Shown here in pieces: positions 16,770 to 24,727 of a stretch of DNA of 64,000 nt. The translations under genes were made by a program, and so were the position numbers. Source of the DNA: Desulfolinea sp964487745 (GTDB lineage Bacteria; Chloroflexota; Anaerolineae; Anaerolineales; Villigracilaceae); contig CAZASG010000018.1 of NCBI GenBank assembly GCA_964487745.1, forward strand, positions 1-64,000, written 5' to 3'. Below the pieces are notes generated by a model. It ran no database searches. It saw only the letters and a list, made by a program, of their open reading frames with translations, and was not told the origin of the DNA. Positions within the stretch are counted from its first letter, which is position 1; every line of letters starts with the position of its first letter.

Positions 16770-17608
16770 TGAAGCATTTCAATCTTGGGCTTATTGGCTA
16801 CCCGATTAGCCACAGTGTCTCACCCCAAATCCATAATTCTGCACTCAAAGAAGCAGAACTGGATGGGGAATATAAGCTCTATCCTGTCGCGCCCGATGAC
16901 AAGCAGGGATTGGCTGATTTACTCGCCCAAGTACGAGCGGGCGACATCCACGGACTGAATGTGACCATCCCGCATAAACAAAATCTGATGCCTTTATTTG
17001 ATACGTTAACGCCAACCGCCGAAGCTATCGGCGCAGTGAACACGATTGTCATCGATGATGGCAAACTTGTCGGCGACAATACCGATGCAGGTGGATTTTG
17101 GAATGATTTACAGGCACTGCTCTCACAGTCTAAAGTTGGAGTGAAAAACGCTCTGGTTCTCGGCGCCGGCGGATCGGCGCGCGCAGTGGTGCATGCCTTA
17201 CTCCAACACGGCTGGGATGTGATAATTACCGCCCGCCGTATTGAGCAAGCAGAAGAACTCGCGCAACATTTCCCAAAACATAGCGCCCAACTCACGACAG
17301 CCGTTTATGATGCGACTTCTCTTTTGGATTTGCTTTCTAGCATCTCACTTATCGTGAATACAACCCCTGTCGGCATGATATCCCATCCGCAAGGTTCGCC
17401 GTGGATTAACGGCCTACCCTTCCCGCCGAAGGCTGCGCTCTACGACCTGATTTACAATCCTGCCGAAACGCAATTGAGGAAAGATGCTGCCCAAGCAGGT
17501 TTGCCCACCCGCAACGGCTTGGGTATGTTGATTAGGCAGGCACTCTTATCATTTGAGATCTGGACGGGCGCAAAAGTATCCGCTGATAAAATCGACCTGA
17601 ATTTATAA
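16766..17608 (+). CDS. aroE: Shikimate dehydrogenase
   Basis: A 280-residue AroE. Substrate-site segments GYPISHSVSPQIHN (near 10-23) and GLNVTIPHK (near 71-79, catalytic Lys), then AIGAVNT and NTDAGGF, then the NADP-binding GAGGSARAV, and finally NTTPVGM and GLGMLIRQA. It reduces 3-dehydroshikimate to shikimate. The start is ATG 16766 or the adjacent ATG 16769, overlapping the aroA stop. It is followed by aroC after 10 bases. Confidence 0.94.
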   Translation: MMKHFNLGLIGYPISHSVSPQIHNSALKEAELDGEYKLYPVAPDDKQGLADLLAQVRAGDIHGLNVTIPHKQNLMPLFDTLTPTAEAIGAVNTIVIDDGKLVGDNTDAGGFWNDLQALLSQSKVGVKNALVLGAGGSARAVVHALLQHGWDVIITARRIEQAEELAQHFPKHSAQLTTAVYDATSLLDLLSSISLIVNTTPVGMISHPQGSPWINGLPFPPKAALYDLIYNPAETQLRKDAAQAGLPTRNGLGMLIRQALLSFEIWTGAKVSADKIDLNL

Positions 17609-17618
17609 AGGACTTCTT

Positions 17619-18785
17619 ATGTCTATACGTTTTTTAACTGCTGGAGAATCACACGGCCCTGCCGTAACAGCAATTCTGGAAGGAATTCCGGCTGGACTGA
17701 CTCTCGACATCGACAAAGTTAACCACGAACTCGCCCGCCGCCAAAAGGGATTTGGCTCTGGCGGGCGGATGAAGATTGAGCGTGACAAGATCAATATCTT
17801 GAGCGGAATTATGGAAGGCAAGACGATCGGAATGCCCATCTCAATCCTGGTCGAGAATCTCAATCATAAGCAATGGCAAGGAAAAGAGACCGAAGCAATG
17901 ACCGCTCCCCGCCCGGGACATGCTGACTTAACAGGCGTGGTCAAATATGGCTATAATGACCTGCGCCCCTCTCTTGAGCGGGCATCCGCGCGTGAGACGA
18001 CAATGCGTGTGGCAGTTGGGGCGATCTGTAAGCAATTTTTGGCCGAATTTGACATCGAAGTTGGCGGGTACGTTAAAAGCATCGGGGAGATTGACGCTGT
18101 CTTAGACAGCAACCAACACAAGGCTTGGTTCGATTTGGCAGAGAAAAATGACCTCCGCTGCCCCGATGAAGATGCAGCCGAGAAAATGCAAAATCGAATT
18201 TCTGCCTGTATGCAGGAAAAGGATACACTCGGCGGCGTCATCGAAATTGTGGTGCTGAACGTGCCGGTTGGGCTAGGCTCTTTCGCGCTATGGGATACAC
18301 GTCTAGAGGCAAAACTTGCACAGGCAGTCATGAGCGTACAAGCCATGAAAGGCGTTGAAATTGGCGATGCCTTCGCGAATGCACGGATGCCCGGCACCCA
18401 AGCGCATGATGCGATTCTCCTCGAAGGTGAGAGCTTGGTACGTCCAACCAACCGCGCGGGCGGGACAGAGGGCGGCATCTCGAACGGGGAGCCGATTGTC
18501 ATTCGGGCGGCGATGAAGCCGATCGCGTCGACGTTGACGCCACAGAAGACAGTTGATATCGTCACTGGCGAGGAAAGGGTCACGACCTATGAGCGTTCGG
18601 ATTTTTGTCCTGTACCGCGTGCCGTACCTGTGCTGGAAGCCGTGGTCGCGATTGTGCTGGCGGATGCGCTGATCAAGAAGCTTGGCGGGGATTCAATCAA
18701 CGAAATGAGGCCGCGTTTCGAGGCGTTGAAGCAGGCGAAGTTGAGTGATATTAAGTTGAGCGGCGAGCCACACATTTTTTGGTAA
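17619..18785 (+). CDS. aroC: Chorismate synthase
   Basis: A 388-residue chorismate synthase with the signatures GESHGPAVTAILEGIPAG (near residue 8), RRQKGFGSGGRMKIE, RPGHADLTG, RPSLERASARET and RAGGTEGGISNG. The enzyme needs reduced FMN and removes phosphate from EPSP to give chorismate. Length is in the normal range. A ribosome site (aaggac) precedes ATG 17619. The 100-base gap after it contains a copy of a palindromic repeat. Confidence 0.95.
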   Translation: MSIRFLTAGESHGPAVTAILEGIPAGLTLDIDKVNHELARRQKGFGSGGRMKIERDKINILSGIMEGKTIGMPISILVENLNHKQWQGKETEAMTAPRPGHADLTGVVKYGYNDLRPSLERASARETTMRVAVGAICKQFLAEFDIEVGGYVKSIGEIDAVLDSNQHKAWFDLAEKNDLRCPDEDAAEKMQNRISACMQEKDTLGGVIEIVVLNVPVGLGSFALWDTRLEAKLAQAVMSVQAMKGVEIGDAFANARMPGTQAHDAILLEGESLVRPTNRAGGTEGGISNGEPIVIRAAMKPIASTLTPQKTVDIVTGEERVTTYERSDFCPVPRAVPVLEAVVAIVLADALIKKLGGDSINEMRPRFEALKQAKLSDIKLSGEPHIFW

Positions 18786-18789
18786 AAGA

Positions 18790-18876
18790 AAGGTCACAAC
18801 AGAGACACAAAGGACACAGGGTTATTTCTATAGAATTACGAAGCTCTTCTTTGTGAACTTCGTGCCTTTGTGGTGA
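18790..18876. repeat. Palindromic repeat family 1 (CTCTGTG element), divergent copy
   Basis: The left half holds cacaacagagacacaaagga; the right half holds ttctttgtgaac and cctttgtggtgaa, roughly its reverse complement. It resembles the copies at 19951, 21882 and 62943 but with ttTGTG replacing some CTCTGTG words. It fills the gap between aroC and aroKB. Confidence 0.6.
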
Positions 18877-18885
18877 AACAAAACT

Positions 18886-20457
18886 ATGACATCATCCACG
18901 ATTTATTTATACGGCCCACCAGGCGTGGGGAAAAGCACAGTCGGGAAAATCCTTGCCGAGAATTTAAATATCCCCTTTATTGATCTTGATGCTGAGATCG
19001 AGAAAAATGCAAGTAAGAGCATCCCGGCGATCTTTGCGGAAGATGGTGAAGAAACCTTTCGAGAGATCGAAGAACGCACGCTGAAAAGCGTTCGGGAGAC
19101 CTCGGTTGTGGCTCTTGGCGGTGGGGCTCTTTTACGGCAACCAAGCCGAAATCACGTCCGCGACGAGCAGGTTATCTGCTTGAGCGCACCGATCAAGACC
19201 TTAACCGCCCGTCTGCAAAAAAATGGCGACCAGCGTCCGCTTCTGAAAAAGAATTCTCTTGAAAAGCTCTTGGGCGAGCGCAAGGCGCATTACGCATCCT
19301 TCCCACTTCAGGTCGATACAGAAAATCGCACGCCTGCAGAAACGGCGTCAGCCATCCAGCAGCGTTTGGGGCGCTTTTGGCTGCGCGCGATGGGCAGCGG
19401 TTATGCTGCGCGCGTAGAAGCGGGCGGGCTGAGCAAACTGGCCGATCTGCTCCCCGAGCATGGCTGCCAGCCGCCTTATGTGATCATCGCCGACTCCAAC
19501 ATGGCGCCGCTCTATGGCGAGAAACTGAGCGCCGACCTGAATGCACCGCTGGTGACCTTTACGGCGGGTGAGATGCACAAAAATGTCGACACGATGACCC
19601 AACTCTGGCGCGACCTGCTGCTGGCAGGCATGGAGCGCGGCGGGACAATCCTTGCGCTGGGCGGCGGCATCACGAACGATATGGCGGGCTTTGCGGCGGC
19701 GACCTTTATGCGCGGCGTGAATTGGGTGAGCTTGCCCACATCGCTGCTCAATATGGTGGATGCCAGCCTGGGCGGCAAAACGGGCATCGACCTGCCCGAG
19801 GGCAAAAATCTAGCGGGGGCCTTCCACCCGCCCAAATTGGTGTTGGCTGACCCCGAAACACTGCACACATTGCCCGAAGTCGAAATCCGCAATGGGCTGG
19901 CGGAGGTGGTCAAACACGGGGTGATCGCCGATGTTGGGCTTTTTAAGAGAATAACCACAGAGTTCACAGAGCGCACAGAGCCTTTGAGAAAAGCGGAGAA
20001 AAACTCTGTGTTCTCCGTGGTGAACTGGACAGAACTCGTCATCCGTGCGATGGGCGTGAAGATCCGCATCATCGAAGAAGACCCCTTCGAGAAGGGCATC
20101 CGTGCAGCGCTGAATTTCGGTCATACCATCGGACACAGCATCGAACATCTCTCCGGCTACGTGCTGAAGCACGGTGAAGCCGTCGGGATCGGGATGGTGG
20201 TTGAGACGCAACTTGCCGAGCGGATGGGCATTGCCGAGGCGGGGTTGGCGGACAAGATCGCCGATACGCTCCTGACCCTGGGCTTGCCCGTTGCCATCCC
20301 GAACGGAATCTCGGTTCCCGATCTGGTCGCCGCCATCCAACACGATAAGAAGAAGGCCAAAGGCGTAATCAAGTTTGCGCTGCCTGTGAAACTGGGTGAG
20401 GTGAAGGTGGGGGTGGTGATTGAGAATTTAGACGAAATGTTAGAGGAGATAATGTGA
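18886..20457 (+). CDS. aroKB: Fused shikimate kinase / 3-dehydroquinate synthase
   Basis: A 523-residue fusion. Residues 1 to about 165 are shikimate kinase: Walker A GPPGVGKST (8-16), DLDAEIE, ETFREIEERTL and VALGGGAL. Residues from about 170 are 3-dehydroquinate synthase: GGGITNDMAGFAAATFMRG, LPTSLLNMVDASLGGKTGID, NGLAEVVKHGVI, NFGHTIGHSIEH and HGEAVGIGM (metal ligands Glu and His). The two enzymes catalyse non-consecutive steps, five and two of the pathway. Residues about 356-380 are encoded by an in-frame palindromic repeat (19951-20024) in a normally variable helix region. ATG 18886 lacks a good Shine-Dalgarno. Its stop overlaps the GTG of the lipoprotein gene. Confidence 0.93.
   Translation: MTSSTIYLYGPPGVGKSTVGKILAENLNIPFIDLDAEIEKNASKSIPAIFAEDGEETFREIEERTLKSVRETSVVALGGGALLRQPSRNHVRDEQVICLSAPIKTLTARLQKNGDQRPLLKKNSLEKLLGERKAHYASFPLQVDTENRTPAETASAIQQRLGRFWLRAMGSGYAARVEAGGLSKLADLLPEHGCQPPYVIIADSNMAPLYGEKLSADLNAPLVTFTAGEMHKNVDTMTQLWRDLLLAGMERGGTILALGGGITNDMAGFAAATFMRGVNWVSLPTSLLNMVDASLGGKTGIDLPEGKNLAGAFHPPKLVLADPETLHTLPEVEIRNGLAEVVKHGVIADVGLFKRITTEFTERTEPLRKAEKNSVFSVVNWTELVIRAMGVKIRIIEEDPFEKGIRAALNFGHTIGHSIEHLSGYVLKHGEAVGIGMVVETQLAERMGIAEAGLADKIADTLLTLGLPVAIPNGISVPDLVAAIQHDKKKAKGVIKFALPVKLGEVKVGVVIENLDEMLEEIM
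19951..20024. repeat. Palindromic repeat family 1, in-frame copy inside aroKB
   Basis: It begins taaccacagag and ends ctccgtggtgaa, with cacagagcgcacagag and gagaaaaactctgtg between. This matches the intergenic copies at 21882 and 62943 in order and words. Here it is read in frame as about 25 residues (containing TTEFTERTEP and NSVFSVVN) between GVIADVGLF and the conserved IRIIEEDPFEKG of the AroB domain. Confidence 0.85.
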
Positions 20458-21416
20458 AAAGATGGACACTTTGGATGGGCGCTATTGTTCTCATTGCAGG
20501 ATGTGCCCAAGCTCAACCCAAAGAAATCATTATTGAACCTGCTCCGAGAGAAATAACATCTCCAGACCACTTGCCAGTAAATTTGCTTTCCAAGCAAATT
20601 TACTGGCAAGAACAATTCTTCTATCTTGACGGTACACCAGTCAGAGAAGAAGTACCAGAGCTAATTCCTGAATATCATAAAGGGTCTGGGTTATATAGCA
20701 ACCCAAAGCTTTCACACAATCAGCAATATTTAGCGTATTCCTATGGTGTTTTTAACAGGATTGGAATATGGAACGCTTCAACAAAAACACAACAAGAGCT
20801 AATAAATTCAGAAGAAGATCTGCGCCACAATGCAAACATTAGTGGTTTTTCTTTCATGCCAGACGACAAGAAAGTCATCTTTAAGTATTCATGGCACAAC
20901 GATGCTAACGAAACAAACATCGATTTGGCTACAGTAGACATAGGCTCAAAAGAAATCCAGTATTTAGATATCGAAGATGCAATACCAGCAACAGGCTTTG
21001 ATATTGATATTTCACGCAATCAAGAGTGGGTTGCTTTTGACACAAGCACTTTAACAAAACAAGCTTGTATTCTTATTAATTTAAGTCAAAAAACTATTCA
21101 TTGTTTTACATACAAAGAAGGTTGGTATAGTTCAATCCGCTTCACCCCTGACAGTCAGCATATTGTATACGATCATACAGAAAAAATTTTTGACCGGACA
21201 AATCTCACCCGTTCGAAAATTGACGGGACGGAAAACATCACTTTAGCATCTGGTTTTGACGGAACAGAAATTCTGTTAGTAACCAATGAAGAAATTGTAT
21301 TTGCAGGAGATATTTTCCCAGAATCCAATTGCTCTAATGTTTTTGTGATAAATCAAGACGGCAGTGATTTACGGCTATTAGAATATTTTGACAAACAGTG
21401 CTTTACCAACGAATAA
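20454..21416 (+). CDS. Hypothetical lipoprotein with beta-propeller-like repeats, inside the aro operon
   Basis: A 320-residue protein starting at GTG 20454, overlapping the aroKB stop. It has a lipoprotein signal (LIAGC, Cys near residue 17), so it is likely anchored outside the membrane. The body carries repeated phrases of TolB/WD40-like propellers (LSHNQQYLAYS, FMPDDKKVIF, ISRNQEWVAFD, FTPDSQHIVYD). It is unrelated to aromatic synthesis and visibly AT-richer than its neighbours, so it may be a later insertion. A perfect 18-bp inverted repeat lies within codons 40-52. Function unknown. Confidence 0.75.
   Translation: MKRWTLWMGAIVLIAGCAQAQPKEIIIEPAPREITSPDHLPVNLLSKQIYWQEQFFYLDGTPVREEVPELIPEYHKGSGLYSNPKLSHNQQYLAYSYGVFNRIGIWNASTKTQQELINSEEDLRHNANISGFSFMPDDKKVIFKYSWHNDANETNIDLATVDIGSKEIQYLDIEDAIPATGFDIDISRNQEWVAFDTSTLTKQACILINLSQKTIHCFTYKEGWYSSIRFTPDSQHIVYDHTEKIFDRTNLTRSKIDGTENITLASGFDGTEILLVTNEEIVFAGDIFPESNCSNVFVINQDGSDLRLLEYFDKQCFTNE
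20571..20609. repeat. Perfect 18-bp inverted repeat inside the lipoprotein gene
   Basis: Left arm 20571-20588 (ttgccagtaaatttgctt) and right arm 20592-20609 are exact reverse complements, separated by the three bases tcc. It is encoded as ordinary-looking protein around LPVNLLSKQIYWQ. Such a stable hairpin near the start of a gene could affect translation or mRNA stability, or it may be the scar of an insertion. Confidence 0.9.
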
Positions 21417-21446
21417 CTTCTCTAGCATTCCAAAAAGGAATTACTT

Positions 21447-21884
21447 ATGACCATCCTACTCGTCCTACACGGACCCAATCTAAATCTGCTCGGCACGCGC
21501 GAGCCTGAAATCTACGGAGCGTTGACGCTTGCTGACATTAACCAAAAAGTGAAAGAAGCCGCCGATTTGCACGGCGTCGAAACTTACAGCATCCAATCGA
21601 ATCACGAAGGTGCGCTGACCGACGCCTTACAGGAAGCTACCCAAAAAGCAGATGGCGTCATCTTCAACCCTGCTGGATATACGCATACATCCGTTGCGCT
21701 GCGAGATACAGTCGCTGCGATCGGCATCCCTGTGGTGGAGGTGCATCTCTCGAATGTCTATGCTCGAGAGGAGTTTCGGCATACATCCCTGCTCTCGGCC
21801 GTCTGTGCCGGGAAGATCTCCGGCTTTGGGTGGATGTCGTATAAGCTGGCTTTAGAGGCACTTGTAGAAATGCTAAAAGATTAA
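21447..21884 (+). CDS. aroQ: 3-dehydroquinate dehydratase, type II
   Basis: A 145-residue type II dehydroquinase, the usual size for the dodecameric enzyme. The start HGPNLNLLGTREPEIYG holds the catalytic Tyr and lid Arg; then SNHEGALTDALQEA, NPAGYTHTSVALRD (catalytic His) and VEVHLSNVYAREEFRHTS. It dehydrates 3-dehydroquinate to 3-dehydroshikimate. It completes the set of shikimate enzymes in this operon. Its TAA stop is the first part of a palindromic repeat copy. Confidence 0.95.
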   Translation: MTILLVLHGPNLNLLGTREPEIYGALTLADINQKVKEAADLHGVETYSIQSNHEGALTDALQEATQKADGVIFNPAGYTHTSVALRDTVAAIGIPVVEVHLSNVYAREEFRHTSLLSAVCAGKISGFGWMSYKLALEALVEMLKD

Positions 21885-21974
21885 CCACAGAGCACACGGA
21901 GTTCACAGAGATTTTTGAGAAAAAGAGAAAAACAAAGAGATTTTCTCCATGTTCTCTGTGCTCTCTGTGGTGAA
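21882..21974. repeat. Palindromic repeat family 1, intergenic copy
   Basis: Left end taaccacagagcacacgga, right end ttctctgtgctctctgtggtgaa; the outer bases are reverse complements. It sits between aroQ, whose stop codon it supplies, and the aminotransferase gene. A short run of tacgcaatacgcatcacg-like sequence follows to 22010. Confidence 0.85.
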
Positions 21975-22014
21975 AAAACACTACGCAATACGCATCACGA
22001 AACACGCACTCACC

Positions 22015-23154
22015 ATGAAAAAACACTTCTTTGCACAACTCGACGAGATGATCGCCACGCTCAACGAACAGGGCGTGGATGTGATCCGTCTCGACATCGG
22101 CTCGCCCGACTTGCCCCCGCACCCCGAGGTGATTGATGTCATGCAGCGTGCAGTCGCGCATGCTGATTCGCACGGCTATCAACGCCATGTTGGTCCGCTT
22201 TCACATCGGCAGGCGTGGGCGGCGATGTATCAGCGCGTCTTTGACGTGACACTCGACCCCGAAAAAGAGATTGTTCCGCTCATGGGCACGAAGGAAGGCA
22301 TCTTCCATCTCAGTCAGGCGATTATCGAACCTGGGGACGTGGTCTTGATCCCGAACCCGTATTACGTCACCTATTTGCGCGGTGCGGAGTTTGCGGGAGG
22401 GAAACCACACTTCATCCCGCTGCTGCCTGAAAACGACTACTTACCCGAGCTGAAAAAAATCGATACCGCCGTAGCGTATGCCGCCAAACTGATATGGGTG
22501 AATTACCCGAATAATCCGCTCAGCGCGACGGCATCGCTTTCTTTCTACGAGGAGTTGGTCGAATTCGCAAAAGCGCACGATATTTTGGTTTGCGCCGATG
22601 CGGCGTATTCACAGGTCTATTACGGCGAGGAAAAACCGCCGAGCATTTTACAGGTCGAGGGTGCAAAAGATGTAGCGATCGAATTCAACTCGCTCTCGAA
22701 GTCGCACAATATGGCGGGCTGGCGTGTGGGGGCTGCGGTCGGGAATCCGTCCACTCTGGAAAAATTGCTGAAGCTGAAGACCAATGCCGATAGCGGACAT
22801 TTTGGTCCCACGCTTGAGGCTGCATCCCATGCGATGGGCATAGAATCAAGTTGGGTCCACGCGCGAAACGGAGTTTATCGCGAGCGGAGAGACATCATCG
22901 TCACATCCCTGCGTAAGATGGGCGTTGATGTTCGCAGTCCGCAAGCATCACTTTATATTTGGTGTCCGATCCCCGAGGGCTGGACATCCGAAAAATTTGC
23001 GTTGGCAATGTTGCAGGAAGCGAATGTAAGCGTCGCGCCGGGAACGGTTTTCGGCAGCAATGGCGAGGGCTTCGTGCGCATCTCGATAACGCAACCAAAG
23101 GACGTGCTCGAGACAGCGATGCAAAAACTAAACAATTGGTGGAAAAGATTATGA
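22015..23154 (+). CDS. PLP-dependent aminotransferase, class I (probably aromatic/prephenate-pathway)
   Basis: A 379-residue fold-type I aminotransferase. It has RLDIGSPDLPPHPEVI, GTKEGIFHL, NPYYVTY, NYPNNPLSA, ADAAYSQVYY and FNSLSKSHNMAGWRVG, with the PLP Lys in SLSK, plus the C-terminal RISIT substrate Arg. It resembles LL-diaminopimelate and related aminotransferases. Position between aroQ and pheA suggests that it transaminates phenylpyruvate and hydroxyphenylpyruvate to Phe and Tyr; specificity cannot be read from sequence. The frame is open upstream to 21949, but that part is repeat DNA, so ATG 22015 is chosen. Its stop overlaps the pheA start. Confidence 0.85.
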   Translation: MKKHFFAQLDEMIATLNEQGVDVIRLDIGSPDLPPHPEVIDVMQRAVAHADSHGYQRHVGPLSHRQAWAAMYQRVFDVTLDPEKEIVPLMGTKEGIFHLSQAIIEPGDVVLIPNPYYVTYLRGAEFAGGKPHFIPLLPENDYLPELKKIDTAVAYAAKLIWVNYPNNPLSATASLSFYEELVEFAKAHDILVCADAAYSQVYYGEEKPPSILQVEGAKDVAIEFNSLSKSHNMAGWRVGAAVGNPSTLEKLLKLKTNADSGHFGPTLEAASHAMGIESSWVHARNGVYRERRDIIVTSLRKMGVDVRSPQASLYIWCPIPEGWTSEKFALAMLQEANVSVAPGTVFGSNGEGFVRISITQPKDVLETAMQKLNNWWKRL

Positions 23155-23999
23155 CAAAAAAGATCGTCGCATTTCAGGGTGAAGCGGGCGCTTACAGCGA
23201 AGCCGCGGCCTATGCCTATTTTGGGGCCGAAACCGAGACGCTGTCCTGCAAAAGTTTTGATATTTTGTTCGAGGCAGTCAGCACAGGGAAAGCCACGCAT
23301 GGGATGGCGCCCATCGAGAACTCGCTAGCGGGCAGCATCCACCGCAATTATGACCTGCTCTTGCGCAACGAGCTTTATATCGTCGGCGAATATCATCATC
23401 GCGTAAGCCACTGCCTGATGGCACTCCCTGGCGTGGAGATAAGCAACCTACAGCGTGTTTTCTCGCACCCACAGGCGTTGGCACAATGCGAAAATAACCT
23501 AAACAAATTGGGACTACCTTCGGTCGTTGCCAGAGACACAGCCGGAAGCGCCCGCATACTCAAAGAGAAGAATGATCAAAGCTCTGGCGCGCTGGCTTCA
23601 GAATTAGCCGCGCAAGTCTATGGGCTGAATATCTTGCAGCGCAACATGGAAGACAATCCAGTTAATTACACGCGCTTTTTGGCGCTCGCTCCGCAAAAAA
23701 ACGAAGAAAGGGACACGGTCGATTACCGCACATCCATCGCCTTCAGCCTGATCAATAAGCCCGGCATTCTATTCAACGCTCTGAGCATCTTCGCCTTGCG
23801 CGAGATCGACCTAACCAAGATCGAATCCCGCCCGATGCCAGGAAAAGCATGGAAATATCTCTTCCACATCGACTTCATCGGGCACGAGAACGATGAGCCA
23901 GTCGGGCGCGCGCTGAAACATCTCGAAGAGATCGCACCATTTATCCGCGTCTTTGGATCATACCCACGCGAGAAAAGGGATTGGTCGGGTCACGCTTGA
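23151..23999 (+). CDS. pheA: Prephenate dehydratase with ACT domain
   Basis: A 282-residue monofunctional prephenate dehydratase. The catalytic domain (1 to about 185) has FQGEAGAYSE, PIENSLAGSIHRNYDLL, SHPQALAQC, DTAGSA and NYTRFLAL (catalytic Thr in TRF). A C-terminal ACT domain (about 195-275) contains KPGILFNALSIFA and KIESRPMPGKAWKY, the Phe-binding signature, so allosteric control by Phe is likely. It forms phenylpyruvate. ATG 23151 overlaps the aminotransferase stop (ATGA). An open frame upstream is the overlapping gene and not part of this protein. It is the last gene of the aromatic operon. Confidence 0.94.
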   Translation: MTKKIVAFQGEAGAYSEAAAYAYFGAETETLSCKSFDILFEAVSTGKATHGMAPIENSLAGSIHRNYDLLLRNELYIVGEYHHRVSHCLMALPGVEISNLQRVFSHPQALAQCENNLNKLGLPSVVARDTAGSARILKEKNDQSSGALASELAAQVYGLNILQRNMEDNPVNYTRFLALAPQKNEERDTVDYRTSIAFSLINKPGILFNALSIFALREIDLTKIESRPMPGKAWKYLFHIDFIGHENDEPVGRALKHLEEIAPFIRVFGSYPREKRDWSGHA

Positions 24000-24076
24000 T
24001 TTGGGCTTGGTAGTTCCCCGGATTTAATAAAAACATCGAAATATGATACAAAGGATATAGAAGAAAGGAGCAAAAA

Positions 24077-24631
24077 ATGAACGCCTACGTTTATCTTCTC
24101 CTCAATATCCTGACGATCCTTTTAGGTTATTTTGTTTTCCGTGTTGCTGTACGAAGAGACTATGAAAAGAAAGGGGAGCTAACCAACTTCGCCACATTCC
24201 TTGAATTTCTGATCTTTGCCGTACACGCCAATCTTTCCTACACTTTTCTTCCCGCACCTTATCCCGAATTACCGCCTTTTCCTAAAAACCAATTCCAGGT
24301 GGGGCTAGGGATCGGGCTAATGCTCGTCGGCATCTTTTTCACCCTCTGGGCAATGAGCGGATTAGGCTTCAAAAAAGCCTTCGGGCAAGATACGCAAACC
24401 CTTAATCGCTTTGGCTTCTATCAATATACGCGCAACCCCCAGATCGTCTTCTACGGCATTGCTATTCTTGGAATGCCGGTTATTTGGCCCTCGCTTTATG
24501 CTTTGGGATGGATCTTTCTCTATCTAATTATCGCCCACATGATGGTGATTACAGAGGAGGAACATCTTCTGCGGCTCTACAAGGATGACTATGATAAATA
24601 TTGCGAGGAAGTGCCACGCTATTTCTGGTGA
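24077..24631 (+). CDS. Isoprenylcysteine carboxyl methyltransferase-like membrane protein
   Basis: A 184-residue protein with about five membrane segments. The C-terminal half has GFYQYTRNPQIVFYG and EEEHLLRLYKDDYDKYCEEVPRYF, typical of the ICMT/PEMT/NnrU-like membrane methyltransferase group. In bacteria the substrates of most members are unknown. A ribosome site (aaaggagc) lies before ATG 24077. A strong terminator follows, shared with the convergent PIG-L gene. Confidence 0.82.
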   Translation: MNAYVYLLLNILTILLGYFVFRVAVRRDYEKKGELTNFATFLEFLIFAVHANLSYTFLPAPYPELPPFPKNQFQVGLGIGLMLVGIFFTLWAMSGLGFKKAFGQDTQTLNRFGFYQYTRNPQIVFYGIAILGMPVIWPSLYALGWIFLYLIIAHMMVITEEEHLLRLYKDDYDKYCEEVPRYFW

Positions 24632-24687
24632 CGGGACAAACTTGATTTTGGCTTGCTGCCGTTATATCGTCCATCACTTCAGCCCTT

Positions 24688-24727
24688 AAAACTGCAACGC
24701 ACCCAATTGAGTGCGTTGCAGTTTTTT
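24688..24727. terminator. Bidirectional terminator
   Basis: A perfect 15-bp stem, aaaactgcaacgcac (24688-24702) with its reverse complement (24711-24725), and runs of T on both strands. It lies between two convergent genes and slightly overlaps the end of the PIG-L gene. Confidence 0.92.

Noticed and set aside
21664..22188. Minus-strand open frame with HREHREH-like translation
   Set aside because: That wording is the translated family 1 repeat between aroQ and the aminotransferase gene; the frame also overlaps both genes.
22959..23150. Upstream extension of prephenate dehydratase
   Set aside because: The extension lies within the aminotransferase gene; ATG 23151 begins exactly at the conserved KIVAFQGEAGAYSE and overlaps the preceding stop.
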